Under the pieces are notes generated by a model, which saw nothing but the letters and a program-made list of their open reading frames with translations, did no database searches and was not told where the DNA came from. A program made the position numbers and the translations under genes. From NCBI GenBank assembly GCA_050330205.1, contig JBHJOA010000004.1, forward strand, positions 27,785-91,784: a stretch of DNA of 64,000 nt. Reading direction: 5' to 3'. Each line of letters begins with the position of its first letter. The stretch's first letter is position 1. The stretch is from Pelagibius sp050330205. Its GTDB lineage: Bacteria > Pseudomonadota > Alphaproteobacteria > Kiloniellales > Kiloniellaceae. Shown here one piece after another: positions 20,577-29,501 of this stretch.

Positions 20577-21263
20577 GTGTTTCGAAGCGTCATCGTACCT
20601 ATCCACCGGGCCGGCTGGCCGTTCATCGGCATCGCCCTTGCCGTTGCCGTGCTGCTCGGACTGCTGTGGGCGCCGCTGTTCTGGCTGGGCCTGCTGGCGG
20701 CGGCCTTCTGCACGTATTTTTTTCGGAATCCGCCGCGGGTCACGCCGACGCGGGTCGGCCTGGTGATCGCGCCGGCTGACGGCATGGTGCAACCGATCGA
20801 GCGCGCGGTACCGCCGCCGGAACTGGAACTCGGCGACCAGCCGTTGACCCGCGTATCGATCTTCCTCAACGTGTTCAACGTGCATGTCAATCGCATCCCG
20901 CTGGACGGCACCATCACCGCGCTATCATACCGCCCTGGTAAATTCCTCAACGCTGCCCTCGACAAGGCCTCGGAGGACAACGAGCGGATGTCGCTGAAGG
21001 TGACGACCTACGACGGCATCGACCTCGGCTTCGTGCAGATCGCCGGCCTGGTGGCGCGGCGCATCGTTTGCGACGTAAAGCTCGGAGAACCGGTGCGCGC
21101 CGGCCAGCTGTTCGGCCTCATTCGCTTCGGCAGCCGCATGGACGTCTACCTGCCGGAAGGCATCGCGCCGTTGGTGGTGCCCTACCAGACCACCATTGCC
21201 GGTGAGACGGTGATCGCCGACCTGCAGTCGGACGAGGCGACCCGCCAGGGGGAGGAAAGGTAG
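20577..21263 (+). CDS. psd: Phosphatidylserine decarboxylase proenzyme
   Basis: A 228-residue short-type decarboxylase that makes phosphatidylethanolamine. The N-terminal hydrophobic segments (about 12-45) anchor it in the membrane. The block 'VSIFLNVFNVHVNRIPLDGT' is the family signature, and the self-cleavage site is G185-S186 in 'LIRFGSRMDVYLP', where Ser becomes the pyruvoyl group. The start is GTG 20577 after AGGA. pssA begins two bases after the stop, so the two steps of phosphatidylethanolamine synthesis are coupled. Confidence 0.96.
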   Translation: MFRSVIVPIHRAGWPFIGIALAVAVLLGLLWAPLFWLGLLAAAFCTYFFRNPPRVTPTRVGLVIAPADGMVQPIERAVPPPELELGDQPLTRVSIFLNVFNVHVNRIPLDGTITALSYRPGKFLNAALDKASEDNERMSLKVTTYDGIDLGFVQIAGLVARRIVCDVKLGEPVRAGQLFGLIRFGSRMDVYLPEGIAPLVVPYQTTIAGETVIADLQSDEATRQGEER

Positions 21264-21264
21264 T

Positions 21265-22062
21265 ATGGCGCAGTTTCGCCGCCGCCGGGTGACGGCCTTG
21301 TCGATCAACCGGATGATTCCCAATGCGCTGACCCTGCTCGCGCTTTGCGCGGGCCTCAGCGCGGTGCGCTTCGCCCTGCTGGGGCGCTGGGAGGCGGCGG
21401 TGGTGGCGGTGCTGGTGGCGATGCTGTTCGATACTCTCGACGGGCGCATTGCCCGGCTGATGGGCGCGACCAGCGAACTGGGCGCGCATCTCGATTCCCT
21501 CTCTGACGTGATCGCCTTCGGCGTCGCGCCGGCGCTTATGGTCTACCTCTGGACGCTGTCCAACGCCGGCGGCTTCGGCTGGGCGGTCTGCCTGGTCTAC
21601 GCCGCCTGCTGCGCGCTGCGCCTTGCCCGCTTCAACACCGCACTGGGGGAGGAGAACCCGACCCCGCTGGCTTCGCGCTACTTCGTCGGCGTTCCGGCGC
21701 CGGCGGCCGCGGGCCTCGCGTTGCTGCCGCTCACCATGTCGTTCGTGTTCGGCGACAGCCTGCTGCGCAACGACGCCCTGAACGTCCTGACCCTGCTGGC
21801 GGTGGCGATGCTGATGGTCAGCCGCGTGCCGACCTTCTCGGCCAAGCGAATGAAGCTTCGGGCACCGCAGCGCATCTTCGTGCTGGTCGGCATGGTGCTG
21901 TTCATCGCGATGCTGATCAGCGAGACCTGGATCACGGTGACCGGGGTTGCCCTGGCGTATCTCGCCAGCATTCCCTTCTCGATGGCCCAGCACCGGCGCG
22001 AACTGCGCGACGGCGTACCCGAGACGCCGGACGACCCGGTGCTGCCCGAGGACGAGATCTGA
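21265..22062 (+). CDS. pssA: CDP-diacylglycerol-serine O-phosphatidyltransferase
   Basis: A 265-residue integral membrane enzyme that makes phosphatidylserine, the substrate of Psd. The CDP-alcohol phosphotransferase motif is complete: D59-G60-x2-A63-R64-x8-G73-x3-D77-x3-D81. About seven further hydrophobic helices follow. The acidic C-terminal tail is cytoplasmic by the positive-inside rule (inference). It directly follows psd. Confidence 0.96.
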   Translation: MAQFRRRRVTALSINRMIPNALTLLALCAGLSAVRFALLGRWEAAVVAVLVAMLFDTLDGRIARLMGATSELGAHLDSLSDVIAFGVAPALMVYLWTLSNAGGFGWAVCLVYAACCALRLARFNTALGEENPTPLASRYFVGVPAPAAAGLALLPLTMSFVFGDSLLRNDALNVLTLLAVAMLMVSRVPTFSAKRMKLRAPQRIFVLVGMVLFIAMLISETWITVTGVALAYLASIPFSMAQHRRELRDGVPETPDDPVLPEDEI

Positions 22063-22211
22063 CGGCGGCCTCCCGCGAGGCACGATGGTCGAGAATTGCT
22101 GTGACAGAAAATCAATTCGCAATTGATGAAATCCTTAGCAGTGGTGTTGGTGCTGTTAATTTATCGATGCTAGGCTATCCAGGATACGCGTTCTGATTGT
22201 TTGGACGACGA

Positions 22212-22799
22212 ATGAAGATCTCTGAGGCGCGCCAGATTCCTCACCAGCGTCTGAGGCCGTTCTTTGATTTCTGGAACCAGCAGCGCGATCGAAGGCGCTG
22301 GCCACGGCGCGGTGAGATCACCCTGGATGAACTGCGCGGAGCCGCGGCCAATACGGCGTTCTTGCGCGTCGAGCGTCCCTACCGGAACCTCGATTCCCTG
22401 CGCTTCGTCAATGTCGGTACGGCCGTCGAGCAGGCGACGGGTCTACAGCTTACCGGCATGACGATCGGTGAATTGCTGAGAGGGGTCGGCAGCTCGCCTG
22501 AGTTCACCCGCTGCTTTTCCGAATACGGCCTGGCTGCGACGGAGGGCTCCTGCTCCTACAACGAAGGGCGCTTCCCCTGGCCGGAGCACACCTGGCTTGC
22601 CTATCGACGAATTGTCATGCCGCTGGGCGAGGGCGGCGAGCCCGATGCGTTGTTTGTTGTCATCGACCTGAATGCCGTCGGCCTGGAACTGGCGATGCCC
22701 ACAACACTGCGCGCCTACGAGCAGTCAAATCCCGCTCCCGCGCAGCCCTGGCCGGTACCGCCGCTACAGGTTCTCCCTGGAACCAATTCCCCGATCTAG
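22212..22799 (+). CDS. PAS_5-type PAS-fold protein (paralogue 1)
   Basis: About 195 residues, single domain. The layout 'PFFDFWNQQRDRRRWPRRGE' then 'LRFVNVGTAVEQATGLQLTG' then 'RRIVMPLGEGGEPDALFVVI' matches the alphaproteobacterial PAS_5 family (PF07310 type), in which a PAS-like domain stands alone without kinase or cyclase. The function is unknown. ATG 22212 is preferred to TTG 22197. A 150-bp AT-rich gap precedes it. Two relatives occur at 28849-29313 and 49051-49572. The RND gene converges on it with a 6-bp gap. Confidence 0.75.
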   Translation: MKISEARQIPHQRLRPFFDFWNQQRDRRRWPRRGEITLDELRGAAANTAFLRVERPYRNLDSLRFVNVGTAVEQATGLQLTGMTIGELLRGVGSSPEFTRCFSEYGLAATEGSCSYNEGRFPWPEHTWLAYRRIVMPLGEGGEPDALFVVIDLNAVGLELAMPTTLRAYEQSNPAPAQPWPVPPLQVLPGTNSPI

Positions 22800-22805
22800 C
22801 GCGCC

Positions 22806-25800
22806 TCACTCCGCCGCCTGGGAGACCGGATCGCCGACCTTGCCGTCAGGGCCGGCTTCCTCGGCCGCCGGCTTCGGCCGTCTGCGGCGCTGGAAGAACC
22901 CGCGCAGGTTCTCGCGCAGCATCAGCGCCGATGGGGTCACCAGCAGGGTCAGCAGCGTGGCGAAGGTCAGTCCGAAGACGATGGCCGTGGCAAGCTGCCG
23001 CCACCACTGGGTCGACGGCGCGCCGACCTGTACCGTGCGCGAGAAGAAGTCGATGTTGGTGGCCAGCACCATGGGCATGAGGCCGAGCACGGTGGTGACC
23101 GTGGTCAGGATGACTGGGCGCAGGCGCTGGGCGCCGGTGCGCAGGATGGCTTCGCGGGGGGTCTCCGCGCTCTGACGCAGCCGGTCGAAGGTATCGATCA
23201 GCACGATGTTGTTGTTCACCACGATGCCCGCCAGCGCGATGACGCCGATTCCGGACATGATGATGCCGAAGGGCTGGTCGGTGACCAGCAGGCCGATCAT
23301 CACCCCGACCGTCGACATGATCACCGCGCTGAGGATCAGCAGGGCGCTGTAGAAGCTGTTGAACTGCGTGACCAGGATGATCGCCATCAGGAAAAGGGCG
23401 ACGCCGAAGGCCTTGCCGAGGAAATCGGAGGCGGCTTTCTGCTCCTCATCCTCGCCCTTGAAGCCGATGTTGATCCGCGGGTCGAAGCTCTCGGTCGCCA
23501 ACCACGCGCGGACCTCCTGGACCTTGTCGTCCACCAGCAGGCCGGGTACTACGTCGGCCTTCACGGTCATCGCGCGATTGCCGTCGGTGCGTTTCAGGAG
23601 GCCGACCTTCTGCTTGGGCACGCGGGTGACGAAGTTCGAGATCGGCACCAGCCCGGCCGAGGTCTGCATGCGGATCTTGTCGAGTTGTTCTATGGTGCGG
23701 TGTTGCTGCGGCAACCGCACCACGATGTCGATTTCCTCGGTACTGTTGTCGGGCCTGTAGTCGCCTAGCTTCATGCCGTTGGTGATCATCCGCACGTAGC
23801 TGCCGATCAGGCTGACGTCGGCGCCGAACTTGGCCGCCTGGGCGCGGTCGACCACCAGCTCCCACTCGATGCCGGGCACCTGGGCGCCGTCTTCCAGGTC
23901 CACGAAGCCGCCCATGCGCTCCATGGCGACGGCGATGCGCTTGACCGCCGGCTCGATGAGCGAAGGGTCGGCGGAGGACACCTGGATCTGCACGGGCTTG
24001 CCGACCGGCGGGCCGGCTTCCTCCTCGCGCGCTTCGAGCAGGATGCCGCCAAACATCGCGCTGCGGGCGCGGATCTCGCCGAGGATCTCCTCGGCGGGCC
24101 GGCGCAGGAACCAGTCGGTGAACTCGAGGGTGATCTTGCCGATGACGTCTTCGGCCTCGTCGCCGCCGCCCTGGCCGGAGGATGCCATCGACTCGGCGGT
24201 GACGGCATGGAACTCGCCGCGCTCGCGCTGCAGTGTCAGCACCACGGCCTCGACCTGGCGCACCAGGCCGTCGCGCTCCTCGACGGAGAGGTTGCCGCGG
24301 GCGTGGATCTGCAGCACCGCGTTGTGCGGTTCGACGTGCGGGAAGAACTCGACGCCGCGCCCGAAACTGCCGTAGGCGAACATCACCACCACCAGGGTGG
24401 TTACGGCGGCGGTCAGGACCTTGCCCGGGTGATTGAGGGCGAAGCCGAGAACCTTCAGGTAGCGCCCGGTGGCGCCTCCAACCTCGGTGAGGTCGCCGTC
24501 GTCGCCGGCGGCCAGCGCCTTCATGGTCTCGGGGTCGGCGGTGCCGCCCGGCTTGCCGAACACCGAGCCCAGCGTCGGCACGAAGATCAGAGCCATCACC
24601 AGCGAGGCCGACAGCGTGGCGATCAGAGTGAGCGGCAGGTACTTCATGAACTCGCCGACCACTCCGGGCCAGAACATCAGCGGCAAGAAGGCGGCGAGGG
24701 TGGTCGCCGTGGCGGCGATGATCGGCCAGGCCATGCGCTTGCCGGCGAGGGCGTAGGCCTCCTTGCGCGGCAGTCCCTCGCTCATCTTGCGGTCGGCGTA
24801 CTCGGTGACCACGATGGCGCCGTCGACGAGCATGCCGACGGCGAGGATGAGGGCGAAGAGCACCACGATGTTGACCGTCAGGCCGGCGACGGCGAGCACC
24901 AGAATGCCGGTCAGGAAGGAGCCGGGAATGGCGATGCCGACGAAGCAGGCCGAGCGGATGCCGAGGGCGGCGACCACCACCACCATCACCAGCAGGATGG
25001 CGCTCAGCACGTTGTTCTGCAGGTCGAGCAGGTTGTTGCGGATGTCGGTCGACTTGTCCTGGCTGTAGGCCACGGTGACCGTCGCCGGCCAGCTTTCGCG
25101 CTGCGACTCGACGACCTCGCGCACCTGCTCGATGGTCTCGATGATATTCTCCCCGGTGCGCTTGGACACCTTGAGCGCCAACGACGGCTGGCCGTTGAGG
25201 CGGGAGAAGCCGTCGGAGTCCTTGAAGGTCCGGCGCAGACTGGCGATGTCGCGGAAGCGCACCACCGCGTCGCCGCTCACCTTGACCGGCAGGTTGACGA
25301 TGTCCGCCATGGTCTCGAAGAGGCCGGGAACCTTCACCGCGAAACGACCCCGGCCGGTATCGAGCGAGCCGGCGGCGACCACCAGGTTCGACTTCGAGAC
25401 CATCTCCAGGATGTCGCTGGCGTCGAGGTTGTAGCTCTCCAGCGCCAAGGGGTCGATGATGACTTCCAGCAGCTCGTCGCGGTCGCCGACGATGTCGGCC
25501 TCGAGGACGCTGGAAATGCTCTCGATACGGTCCTGCAGGTCGCGGGCGATGCGCAGCAGCGTGCGCTCCGGCGCGGTGCCCGAGAGCGATACCGTCAGCA
25601 CCGGGAACAGCGACAGGTTGATCTCGTGGACCCGCGGCTCCTCGGCGTCCTGCGGCAGCTCGGGCTTGGCCAGGTCGACTTTCTCGCGGACGTCGAGCAG
25701 CGCGCGGTCGGCGTCGAAGCCGGCATCGAACTCCATCACCACGTTGGCGCCGCCGAGAAAGGCAGTGGATTTCATTTCCTTCACGCCCTCGATGGCGCGA

Positions 25801-26015
25801 AGCTGTTTCTCCAGTGGCTTGATCAGCAGGCGCTCGGCATCTTCGGGCGCGATGCCTTCGTGCACCACGCTGACGTAAAGCGTCGGGATGTTGACGTCGG
25901 GTGAGTCTTCCTTGGGGATCGTCTGGTAGGCGACGCTGCCGGCGACCAGAATCAGCAGCAGCGACAGGATGACGGTGCGGCTGTGGGAGATGGCGGCGTC
26001 GATGATGGCGTTCAC
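22806..26015 (-). CDS. RND-family efflux permease
   Basis: A 1069-residue inner-membrane, proton-driven efflux pump subunit with the RND layout: TM1 near residues 13-31, a large periplasmic loop, TM2-6 at about 335-480, a second loop, and TM8-12 near the C-terminus. The TM4 proton-relay position reads D398-G399 ('GMLVDGAIVVTEYAD') where AcrB has Asp-Asp, so only the first aspartate is kept, as in several non-HAE1 branches. The GTG start overlaps the adaptor gene's stop (GTGA). It forms a padR-adaptor-pump operon. No outer-membrane channel gene is present. Substrates are unknown. Confidence 0.95.
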   Translation of the reverse strand: MNAIIDAAISHSRTVILSLLLILVAGSVAYQTIPKEDSPDVNIPTLYVSVVHEGIAPEDAERLLIKPLEKQLRAIEGVKEMKSTAFLGGANVVMEFDAGFDADRALLDVREKVDLAKPELPQDAEEPRVHEINLSLFPVLTVSLSGTAPERTLLRIARDLQDRIESISSVLEADIVGDRDELLEVIIDPLALESYNLDASDILEMVSKSNLVVAAGSLDTGRGRFAVKVPGLFETMADIVNLPVKVSGDAVVRFRDIASLRRTFKDSDGFSRLNGQPSLALKVSKRTGENIIETIEQVREVVESQRESWPATVTVAYSQDKSTDIRNNLLDLQNNVLSAILLVMVVVVAALGIRSACFVGIAIPGSFLTGILVLAVAGLTVNIVVLFALILAVGMLVDGAIVVTEYADRKMSEGLPRKEAYALAGKRMAWPIIAATATTLAAFLPLMFWPGVVGEFMKYLPLTLIATLSASLVMALIFVPTLGSVFGKPGGTADPETMKALAAGDDGDLTEVGGATGRYLKVLGFALNHPGKVLTAAVTTLVVVMFAYGSFGRGVEFFPHVEPHNAVLQIHARGNLSVEERDGLVRQVEAVVLTLQRERGEFHAVTAESMASSGQGGGDEAEDVIGKITLEFTDWFLRRPAEEILGEIRARSAMFGGILLEAREEEAGPPVGKPVQIQVSSADPSLIEPAVKRIAVAMERMGGFVDLEDGAQVPGIEWELVVDRAQAAKFGADVSLIGSYVRMITNGMKLGDYRPDNSTEEIDIVVRLPQQHRTIEQLDKIRMQTSAGLVPISNFVTRVPKQKVGLLKRTDGNRAMTVKADVVPGLLVDDKVQEVRAWLATESFDPRINIGFKGEDEEQKAASDFLGKAFGVALFLMAIILVTQFNSFYSALLILSAVIMSTVGVMIGLLVTDQPFGIIMSGIGVIALAGIVVNNNIVLIDTFDRLRQSAETPREAILRTGAQRLRPVILTTVTTVLGLMPMVLATNIDFFSRTVQVGAPSTQWWRQLATAIVFGLTFATLLTLLVTPSALMLRENLRGFFQRRRRPKPAAEEAGPDGKVGDPVSQAAE

Positions 26016-27115
26016 GACGACAGGCCCTTAAGATTCTCTTCGATCTCCGATTCCGAGACAGCGCGAACCGGCTCGCCGTCGCCGACGTTTTCCTGGCCGA
26101 CGGTGATCAGGGTGACCTCATCGGGCAGGCCGACGACCCACATGCCGCGGTGGTCGGTGTCGACGATCTGCACTGGATGGAACACCGCGCGGCTGTCGGC
26201 ATCGACGGTCTTGACGCCGATTTCTCCGCTGTCGGCGAGAGTAAGGACCGCCGGTGAAATGCGGTGTGCCAGCACCTCGCTCAGCGGCAGGGCGATCTCG
26301 GCGGTCATTCCGGCGGAGATGCCGCTGTCGGGGTTGGGCACCTCGAGTTCGACGCGGAAGGTGCGGGTAGCTTCGTCGGCGACGGCGGAGATGTGGCGGA
26401 TCTGCCCGGTCACCTCGCGGCCGTTCATCAGCCGCGCCCGGCCCGGCGTGCCGACAGTGAGGCGCAGCACGTCGCGCTCGTTGACCTGGGTGACAATCAG
26501 CATGGGGTCGAGCTCGACCAGCCGCGTGACGGGGTCGCCGCGGTCGACGAAGTCACCCAGTTCCGCCAGGCGCTTGTCGACGACGCCGTCGAAGGGCGCG
26601 CGGACGGTGGTATATGACAGCTCGACCTCGGCGATCTTCACCGCGGCCTCGGCGGCCTCCAACTCGGCCTGCGACGCGGCCAGTTGCGTTTCCGCGCGGA
26701 AGCCCTTCTCGGACAGCTTGCGGGCGGCCTCGAACTCGATGCGGCGCTGCGCCAGCAGGGCGCGGGCCTCGGCCAGGCGCGCCGGGCGGTCGCCGGCCGA
26801 CAGCTTGGCCACCACGTCGCCGGCGCTGACCCGGGTTCCGTCGATCACGGTGACTTCGGTCACCCGTCCGTCGGTCTCCGACTTGATCTCGACCAGCCGG
26901 TTGGCCTCGGTGCGGCCGCGCAGCAGGTCGATCACGGCATGCGGCTCGGCGCTGGAGACGCGCACGCGCACCAGCGGCGCCAGGTCCAGGGCCGAGAGGT
27001 CCGCCGGCGGCTTCTGCGCCTCGGGCTGGGCGCCGCCGTCGCCAAACTGGCCGGACGCGACCCACAGGGTGGCGGCGACGGCAAGCAGCACGGCGAAAAT
27101 GATGGAGCGTTTCAT
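26012..27115 (-). CDS. RND efflux periplasmic adaptor (membrane fusion protein)
   Basis: A 367-residue adaptor linking the RND pump to an outer-membrane channel. An N-terminal hydrophobic segment (about 4-21) anchors or exports it. A biotinyl/lipoyl-like half ('TEANRLVEIKSETDGRVTEV') is followed by an alpha-helical hairpin (around 'LAEARALLAQRRIEFEAARK') and the second half-motif 'YTTVRAPFDGVVDKRLAELG', which is the HlyD/MFP signature. Overlap with the pump start indicates coupled translation. It follows padR by 108 bp on the same strand. Confidence 0.95.
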   Translation of the reverse strand: MKRSIIFAVLLAVAATLWVASGQFGDGGAQPEAQKPPADLSALDLAPLVRVRVSSAEPHAVIDLLRGRTEANRLVEIKSETDGRVTEVTVIDGTRVSAGDVVAKLSAGDRPARLAEARALLAQRRIEFEAARKLSEKGFRAETQLAASQAELEAAEAAVKIAEVELSYTTVRAPFDGVVDKRLAELGDFVDRGDPVTRLVELDPMLIVTQVNERDVLRLTVGTPGRARLMNGREVTGQIRHISAVADEATRTFRVELEVPNPDSGISAGMTAEIALPLSEVLAHRISPAVLTLADSGEIGVKTVDADSRAVFHPVQIVDTDHRGMWVVGLPDEVTLITVGQENVGDGEPVRAVSESEIEENLKGLSS

Positions 27116-27223
27116 CGTTGGGGGCTCTTTGGCGTGGTCGCCGGGGTTGTCGGCCGCTTCCTGGCCTTATACGCACCGGCGCCGGGTTTCGTTTCCTCTG
27201 TCGTATCGCTTGCCGCTCGGGCG

Positions 27224-27769
27224 CTACTCGGCAACCTGCAGCGGCGGGTCGCTGATCTCCGCGAGCAGCGACTGGCGGTGAGTTTCCAGATATTCGGCGG
27301 CGGCGCGGTAGACGGCGATCCCCATGCCGAGCACGAAGGCCGCGCCGGGCGCCGCACCCGGATCGCAGCTGCATCCTTCCATCCGTTCCAGGGCCCCGCG
27401 GTACCAGGCGATGCGCTGATCGATCAGTTGGTCGACGCGGGCCGGCGGCAGGTACTGGGCGAAGGTGAGGATGAACAGGAAGTCCGAGCGCATGGCGTCG
27501 GGCGCCGGGGGTGCCATCAGCGCTGCGACCAGCGCGTTGCGCCCCTTCGAGGTGATCGAATAGGTCTTCTTGTCCGGCCGCTTGTCCTGCGCCTGGGCGC
27601 GCCCGGCGACCAGTCCCTCGGTGCTGAGAGCGGTGAGGGCGGGGTAGATGGCCCCGAAGCTGGCCTGGTGGAAATGGCTGAAGGGCCCTTCCTCGAAGGC
27701 CTTCCTGATCTCGTAGCCGCTGGCCTCGCCACGGGAGAGCACGCCGAGGCAAAGGGTCTTCACATCCAT
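27224..27769 (-). CDS. PadR-family transcriptional regulator
   Basis: A 181-residue regulator. The N-terminal winged helix shows the PadR signature 'LCLGVLSRGEASGYEIRKAF' and 'GAIYPALTALSTEGLVAGRA', followed by 'KKTYSITSKGRNAL'. The C-terminal helices form the dimerisation arm (AphA-like longer type). PadR proteins typically repress nearby efflux genes and respond to phenolic or other toxic compounds. It heads the operon with the adaptor and RND pump; the AT-rich palindrome at 27813-27833 is its likely operator. Confidence 0.93.
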   Translation of the reverse strand: MDVKTLCLGVLSRGEASGYEIRKAFEEGPFSHFHQASFGAIYPALTALSTEGLVAGRAQAQDKRPDKKTYSITSKGRNALVAALMAPPAPDAMRSDFLFILTFAQYLPPARVDQLIDQRIAWYRGALERMEGCSCDPGAAPGAAFVLGMGIAVYRAAAEYLETHRQSLLAEISDPPLQVAE

Positions 27770-27812
27770 GGGGCGAGTTCTCCGGGCGGTTGCAGGTCGT
27801 GGCAGACATAAA

Positions 27813-27833
27813 ATATATCGGAACGAGATATAT
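27813..27833. promoter_or_regulatory. Palindromic operator candidate for PadR
   Basis: The inverted repeat ATATATC-N7-GATATAT lies 44-64 bp upstream of the padR start. Seven-base arms with a 7-bp spacer match the dyad spacing expected of a winged-helix dimer. In this GC-rich genome such an AT palindrome is conspicuous. Autoregulation of the padR-efflux operon is inferred. Confidence 0.6.
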
Positions 27834-27986
27834 CAAGCCAATATAGGTGGGGAGCGGTCCTGCGTTCCGCGCATGCCCGGCAAGCGTCGATGATTTGCGA
27901 CAAATATATATAAAATTCAAATATTTGCCTCGGGATATGATGAAGCGGTATTATCAGTTGAACTGGAACCTGTGGAAGGCGCACCG

Positions 27987-28400
27987 ATGATTGCCGGATT
28001 TTCGGCCTCGATCTCGGGCCTGATGGCTCAGAGCAAGCGACTGGCGGTTTCCGCCGACAATGTCGCCAACATGCGCAGCCGCGGGCTGCGCGTGGACGGA
28101 TCTTCCCAGGGTCCGCAGTCCGCGCAGCCGGGCGCTTACCAGCCCAAGCGGGTGCAGGAGGTGACCACCCCCGGCGGCGGCGTGCGCGCCGAGGTGCTTC
28201 CGGTGACGCCCGCCTCGGTCGAGGTCTACGCGCCGGGCAGTCCCGAGGCCGATGCCGACGGGATGACGGCCGTGCCGAACGTCGACCTCGCGGAAGAACT
28301 GGTGACGCAGATCCAGGCCCAGCGCGCCTACGAGGCCAATGCCGCCGCCCTGCGCAGCCAGGATGAACTGCTGGACAGCCTGATCGACATCAAGTCCTAG
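27987..28400 (+). CDS. Orphan FlgC-like flagellar rod protein
   Basis: A 137-residue protein with rod-protein ends: N-terminal 'GLMAQSKRLAVSADNVANMR' and C-terminal 'MTAVPNVDLAEELVTQIQAQ' with 'RAYEANAAALRSQDELLDSL'. The middle is short and proline/glycine rich. It is about FlgC-sized but lies 24 kb from the flagellar cluster, alone, and the usual 'NIANANT' motif is altered to 'NVANMRS'. ATG 27987 has GGAAGG upstream; an in-frame GTG is 15 bp earlier. It may be a specialised or relic rod component. Confidence 0.8.
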   Translation: MIAGFSASISGLMAQSKRLAVSADNVANMRSRGLRVDGSSQGPQSAQPGAYQPKRVQEVTTPGGGVRAEVLPVTPASVEVYAPGSPEADADGMTAVPNVDLAEELVTQIQAQRAYEANAAALRSQDELLDSLIDIKS

Positions 28401-28536
28401 CGCGGGTCGCACTGAGGGCGTCGGTGGGGTCCGTCGGTGGAAGCGGTGTCACCGCTGCGAGTCTTCTGTCCGGCTGGCGGCGTGAGGCGGTCGGGGAGAC
28501 CGCGGCGGCGCTGATCCGGTGGGGCGGGGTGGCGGC

Positions 28537-28704
28537 TTAGGCGGCGATGCCTTCGCGCCAGGCGCTGGTGGACTTGCAGGACTGGCAGACCCGTTCGCCG
28601 GGCCATGAGCTGACGAACTCGGAACTGCACATGAGGCAGTTGCGGCGCTTCTTCTCGTAGGCGCGATCGGACTTGGGTTTGGAGTTTTTCGTCGAGTCAC
28701 TCAT
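28537..28704 (-). CDS. Small zinc-ribbon-like protein
   Basis: A 55-residue basic protein. The N-terminal half is Lys/Ser rich, and the C-terminal half has two CxxC knuckles (CLMC and CQSC, 16 residues apart), which suggests a four-cysteine zinc ribbon. The start is ATG 28704, with no closer candidate. I do not recognise a named family; small zinc-ribbon proteins like this often bind nucleic acid or partner proteins. It is convergent with the FlgC-like gene and divergent from the second PAS_5 gene. Confidence 0.7.
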   Translation of the reverse strand: MSDSTKNSKPKSDRAYEKKRRNCLMCSSEFVSSWPGERVCQSCKSTSAWREGIAA

Positions 28705-28848
28705 GGCGCGGTGATACCGGGGCCTGCTTCCGATTGCAACAGAAATGTTGCAGCGCAACGACGATTCCACTGTTTCTGAAATATTCGAAGTAGAATTTTT
28801 CATTTCTTAAAATATTCGTTTTCGCGATTACCTGTTCGAGAAGATTTT

Positions 28849-29313
28849 ATGGCCGATGTGTTGTTCAACCCGGAGCCGCAGTCGATCGAGCATCCTGGCC
28901 TGCGCGCCCTCCACGACTACTGGGTCTCCCGCCGGGACGGCGGCCTGTTGCCCGGGCGCCAGCACCTCGATCCCCTGGATATCCCAGGACTTCTGCCGAA
29001 TCTGACGCTGATCGACGTCGTTGCGGCGGCGGCGCTGCGCTACCGCCTCGTCGGCACCGCCCTGGTCGGGCGCATAGGCCGCGACATTACCGGCCGGCTG
29101 GTCAAGGAGGCCAGTCTCGGGCCGGGGTGGGAAGAAAATCATCCGGATTTCCGCTACGTGATCGGCGAGCGCCGGCCCTGCCTGCGTCGGATCTGGACCG
29201 GCGGCGCCCGCCGCAACCCTCTGGAGAGCCTGCGTCTGCTGTTGCCCCTTGCCGCCGACGGCGAAGCTGTCGACATGATCCTCGGCGGCGTCTTCTGGCC
29301 GGACGACGGGTAG
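28849..29313 (+). CDS. PAS_5-type PAS-fold protein (paralogue 2)
   Basis: A 154-residue protein with the clearest PAS_5 pattern in the window: 'LHDYWVSRRDGGLLPGRQHL', 'DPLDIPGLLPNLTLIDVV', then 'RYRLVGTALVGRIGRDITGR' and a C-terminal strand 'GEAVDMILGGVFWPDDG'. The family is abundant in Rhodospirillales and its function is unknown. It has no output domain. A 144-bp unusually AT-rich gap with repeated AAATATTCG words lies upstream, suggesting dedicated control. Confidence 0.85.
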   Translation: MADVLFNPEPQSIEHPGLRALHDYWVSRRDGGLLPGRQHLDPLDIPGLLPNLTLIDVVAAAALRYRLVGTALVGRIGRDITGRLVKEASLGPGWEENHPDFRYVIGERRPCLRRIWTGGARRNPLESLRLLLPLAADGEAVDMILGGVFWPDDG

Positions 29314-29501
29314 GCGGCGGCACCCTCGTCGAGGCTTCTCGCCGCCCCGGCGATTTGCTATTCTTCCGGCGATGCAGACGATCCGGGCAGGATCGCCGCG
29401 ACGATCTCCGGCGAACGGGGGCCAGACGGCGGCGCGGGTATCGGGCCCGGGCAGGGCGCCTGCAGAAACGGCGGCAAGCCGTGCAGGGGAGGGATGGTAA
29501 G

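Noticed and set aside
20420..20980. Upstream extension of the minus-strand unknown gene into psd
   Set aside because: The frame is open but the residues look non-coding, and the region must hold the psd promoter; a later start was chosen with low confidence.
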